A stretch of DNA of 64,000 nt, from assembly GCA_002842145.1 (NCBI GenBank), contig PHCF01000001.1:18903-82902 (forward strand), in the 5' to 3' direction. The first letter of the stretch is position 1; each line of letters opens with the position of its first letter. The notes under the pieces were generated by a model. That model searched no databases and was not told the DNA's origin. It saw nothing but the letters and a program-made list of their open reading frames with translations. Both the position numbers and the translations under genes were made by a program. Source of the stretch: Betaproteobacteria bacterium HGW-Betaproteobacteria-6. GTDB lineage: Bacteria > Pseudomonadota > Gammaproteobacteria > Burkholderiales > Rhodocyclaceae. This document shows positions 62,267 to 64,000 of the stretch, in pieces.

Positions 62267-62887
62267 TCAGGCCTGGTTCTGCTCGTCGGCGCCGATGATC
62301 AGGCGGGTGTCGGTCAGGTACTGGTGGGGCGGCACTTCGAGGTTGGTTGGGGCGGGTTTGTTCTTGAAAACACGGCCTGCGAAGTCAAACGTCGAGCCGT
62401 GGCAGGGGCAAAGAAAGCCACCCGGCCAGTCGGCGCCGAGCGCCGCGTCGCCGGGCGTAAAGGCCGGCGAGGGCGAGCAGCCGAGGTGGGTGCAGATGCC
62501 GACGGCGACAAGTATTTCCGGTTGCCGCGAGCGGGTTTCGTTGGTGGCGTAGGCGGGCTGCTGGTTTTTCTCGGAGGCCGGGTCGACCAGCATGGGTTCG
62601 GCTTTTTTCAGGGCGGCCAGCATTTCCGGGGTGCGCTTGAGAATCCACACCGGCTTGCCGCGCCATTCGACGATCATCATGTTGCCGGGGAGGAGCTTGC
62701 CGATGTCGACTTCGACCGGGGCGCCGGCTGCCTTGGCCCGCTCGGATGGCATCAGACTGGCGATAAAGGGCACGATGGCCGTGATGGTGAGGGCGCCGCC
62801 GACGCCAACGGTGGCCATCATCCATTGACGGCGGGCCGGGCTTTCGGCAGTGGTGAAGGATGGACCCTGGCAGGCGCATTCAGACAT
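62267..62887 (-). CDS. petA: Rieske [2Fe-2S] protein, ubiquinol-cytochrome c reductase type
   Basis: CTHLGCSPS and CPCHGSTFDFAGRVF; Tat/TM-like N-terminus RRQWMMATVGVGGALT. Confidence 0.88.
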   Translation of the reverse strand: MSECACQGPSFTTAESPARRQWMMATVGVGGALTITAIVPFIASLMPSERAKAAGAPVEVDIGKLLPGNMMIVEWRGKPVWILKRTPEMLAALKKAEPMLVDPASEKNQQPAYATNETRSRQPEILVAVGICTHLGCSPSPAFTPGDAALGADWPGGFLCPCHGSTFDFAGRVFKNKPAPTNLEVPPHQYLTDTRLIIGADEQNQA

Positions 62888-63229
62888 GGAAGACTCCCTG
62901 GCAAGCGGCATGTTCGTTTTCGTGGATGTTGGCGGCGGTTGCCTTGCCGGCCATCACCTTGCAGGCCCAGCTGGTGTGGGAAATGATGAATGGCATGCGG
63001 GGCATCGGACGTAGTTGGGATAGAAATATCAGTAGTTGCTTATCAAGACTCGTGCCAACCGTTATCTCAAAATAATTTACTTTTTGATCAATGAGATGGG
63101 AAGGTGGCAGCATTCGGTCGCGGGGGCGTTTCGGCTGCTTATTGGGGTTTCGTTGCCGAATTTGGCGGAGGGGCGCCATTATTGGCAGGGAAGCGATGCT
63201 AGTCCCGGGCGCCCTTTGTCAATCTGCCA

Positions 63230-63269
63230 TTGCTACGGTCAACCGGGAAAAAGGCCAAAAATGGAAACC
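63230..63269 (+). repeat. Dispersed GGTCAACCGG motif (intergenic)
   Basis: TTGCTACGGTCAACCGGGAAAAAGGCCAAAAATGGAAAC. Confidence 0.92.
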
Positions 63270-63351
63270 GGGCAGCGCACGGTTAGGGCGCCCTGGACAA
63301 AAAAAGGGCGGAGACTAACTCCGCCCAAAACGCATGTTATTGCCGGAGTGG

Positions 63352-63960
63352 TCAGTGCCGTTCGTTAACCTCCTCCCAGCCGGTGATCATCGCCTTGATG
63401 TGGGCGAAGACGGTGTGGCCGGTGGTCGTCAGATAAACGTGGATGAAGAAGAAAGCCGTGATCATGTAGGCGCCGAGCGTATGCAGGACGGCTACCGTTT
63501 CCAGCGACAGGCTCTGGTCGATGCCCAGTCGTGCCCAGTCACCGTAGAACAGGTAGAAGATGCCGGTGCCCCAGATCAGCGGTGAAATGAAGGCGAGCAG
63601 CGCAAGGTAGGCCAGGCGTTGCAGCGGGTTGTGCTTTTGCACCACGGTCTTGTGGAACGGATGTGGCGCGTTGGTGAAAATGCCCACCGTGTAGTACTTG
63701 ATCATCGCTCCGACATTCTTCAGCGAAGGCAGGTATTGCCGCCATTCGCCGGTGGTGAATTGCCAGAAGATGGTGAAGGCCCACAGGGTAAGCAGTGTCC
63801 AGGCCGCCAGGCTATGCAGTTGCACCGCTTTATTGAAGCCGAGCAGCAGGTAGCTGCCATGGACCTCGAAGCCGGTGATCATCATGACGATGATCAGCAG
63901 TGCCTGCGACCAGTGCCAGAAACGCTCGTAGCGCTTGTAGATGTAGATGCGTTCGCTCAT
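63352..63960 (-). CDS. Cytochrome b561/formate dehydrogenase gamma-type membrane cytochrome
   Basis: RYERFWHWSQALLIIVMMITGFEVHG; four TM segments with conserved His. Confidence 0.82.
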   Translation of the reverse strand: MSERIYIYKRYERFWHWSQALLIIVMMITGFEVHGSYLLLGFNKAVQLHSLAAWTLLTLWAFTIFWQFTTGEWRQYLPSLKNVGAMIKYYTVGIFTNAPHPFHKTVVQKHNPLQRLAYLALLAFISPLIWGTGIFYLFYGDWARLGIDQSLSLETVAVLHTLGAYMITAFFFIHVYLTTTGHTVFAHIKAMITGWEEVNERH

Positions 63961-64000
63961 TTTGCATTCTCCTTGCGGCGGCTGAGGATACGGACGATGC

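Overview
GC-rich (~60+%) chromosomal window, most consistent with a Rhodocyclales-type betaproteobacterium (Dechloromonas/Azonexus-like; inferred from gene content, not proven). Most of it is core chromosome: a GspG/GspF/GspE-type secretion or pseudopilus cluster, PhoD and PhoA-type phosphatases, ccoG next to a MocR regulator, tRNA-Val(TAC), rimO, hslO, tex, fliW, rlmJ, prfC, moaE, clpB, two chemoreceptors, gdhA, hflX, a CsgG/DUF4810/DUF799 lipoprotein operon, an SBP/hybrid-kinase pair, a Rieske gene and a b-type cytochrome. Three observations stand out. (1) A ~38-40 bp dispersed motif, consensus approx. TTGCTACGGTCAACCGGGAAAAANGGCCAAAATYGAAA, occurs about 17 times in both orientations, between and inside genes. 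It has a GGTCAACCGG core followed by phased A-tracts. (2) A degenerate integron lies at ~13.0-14.84 kb: an internally deleted intI remnant on the minus strand, plus-strand attC-like sites and small cassette ORFs, next to a truncated cysI-like fragment. Two gene relics (intI and a histidine kinase) end at copies of motif (1). (3) A single ORF fuses glutathione peroxidase to an O-methyltransferase. All calls come from reading the sequence and the supplied ORFs; no database search was run.
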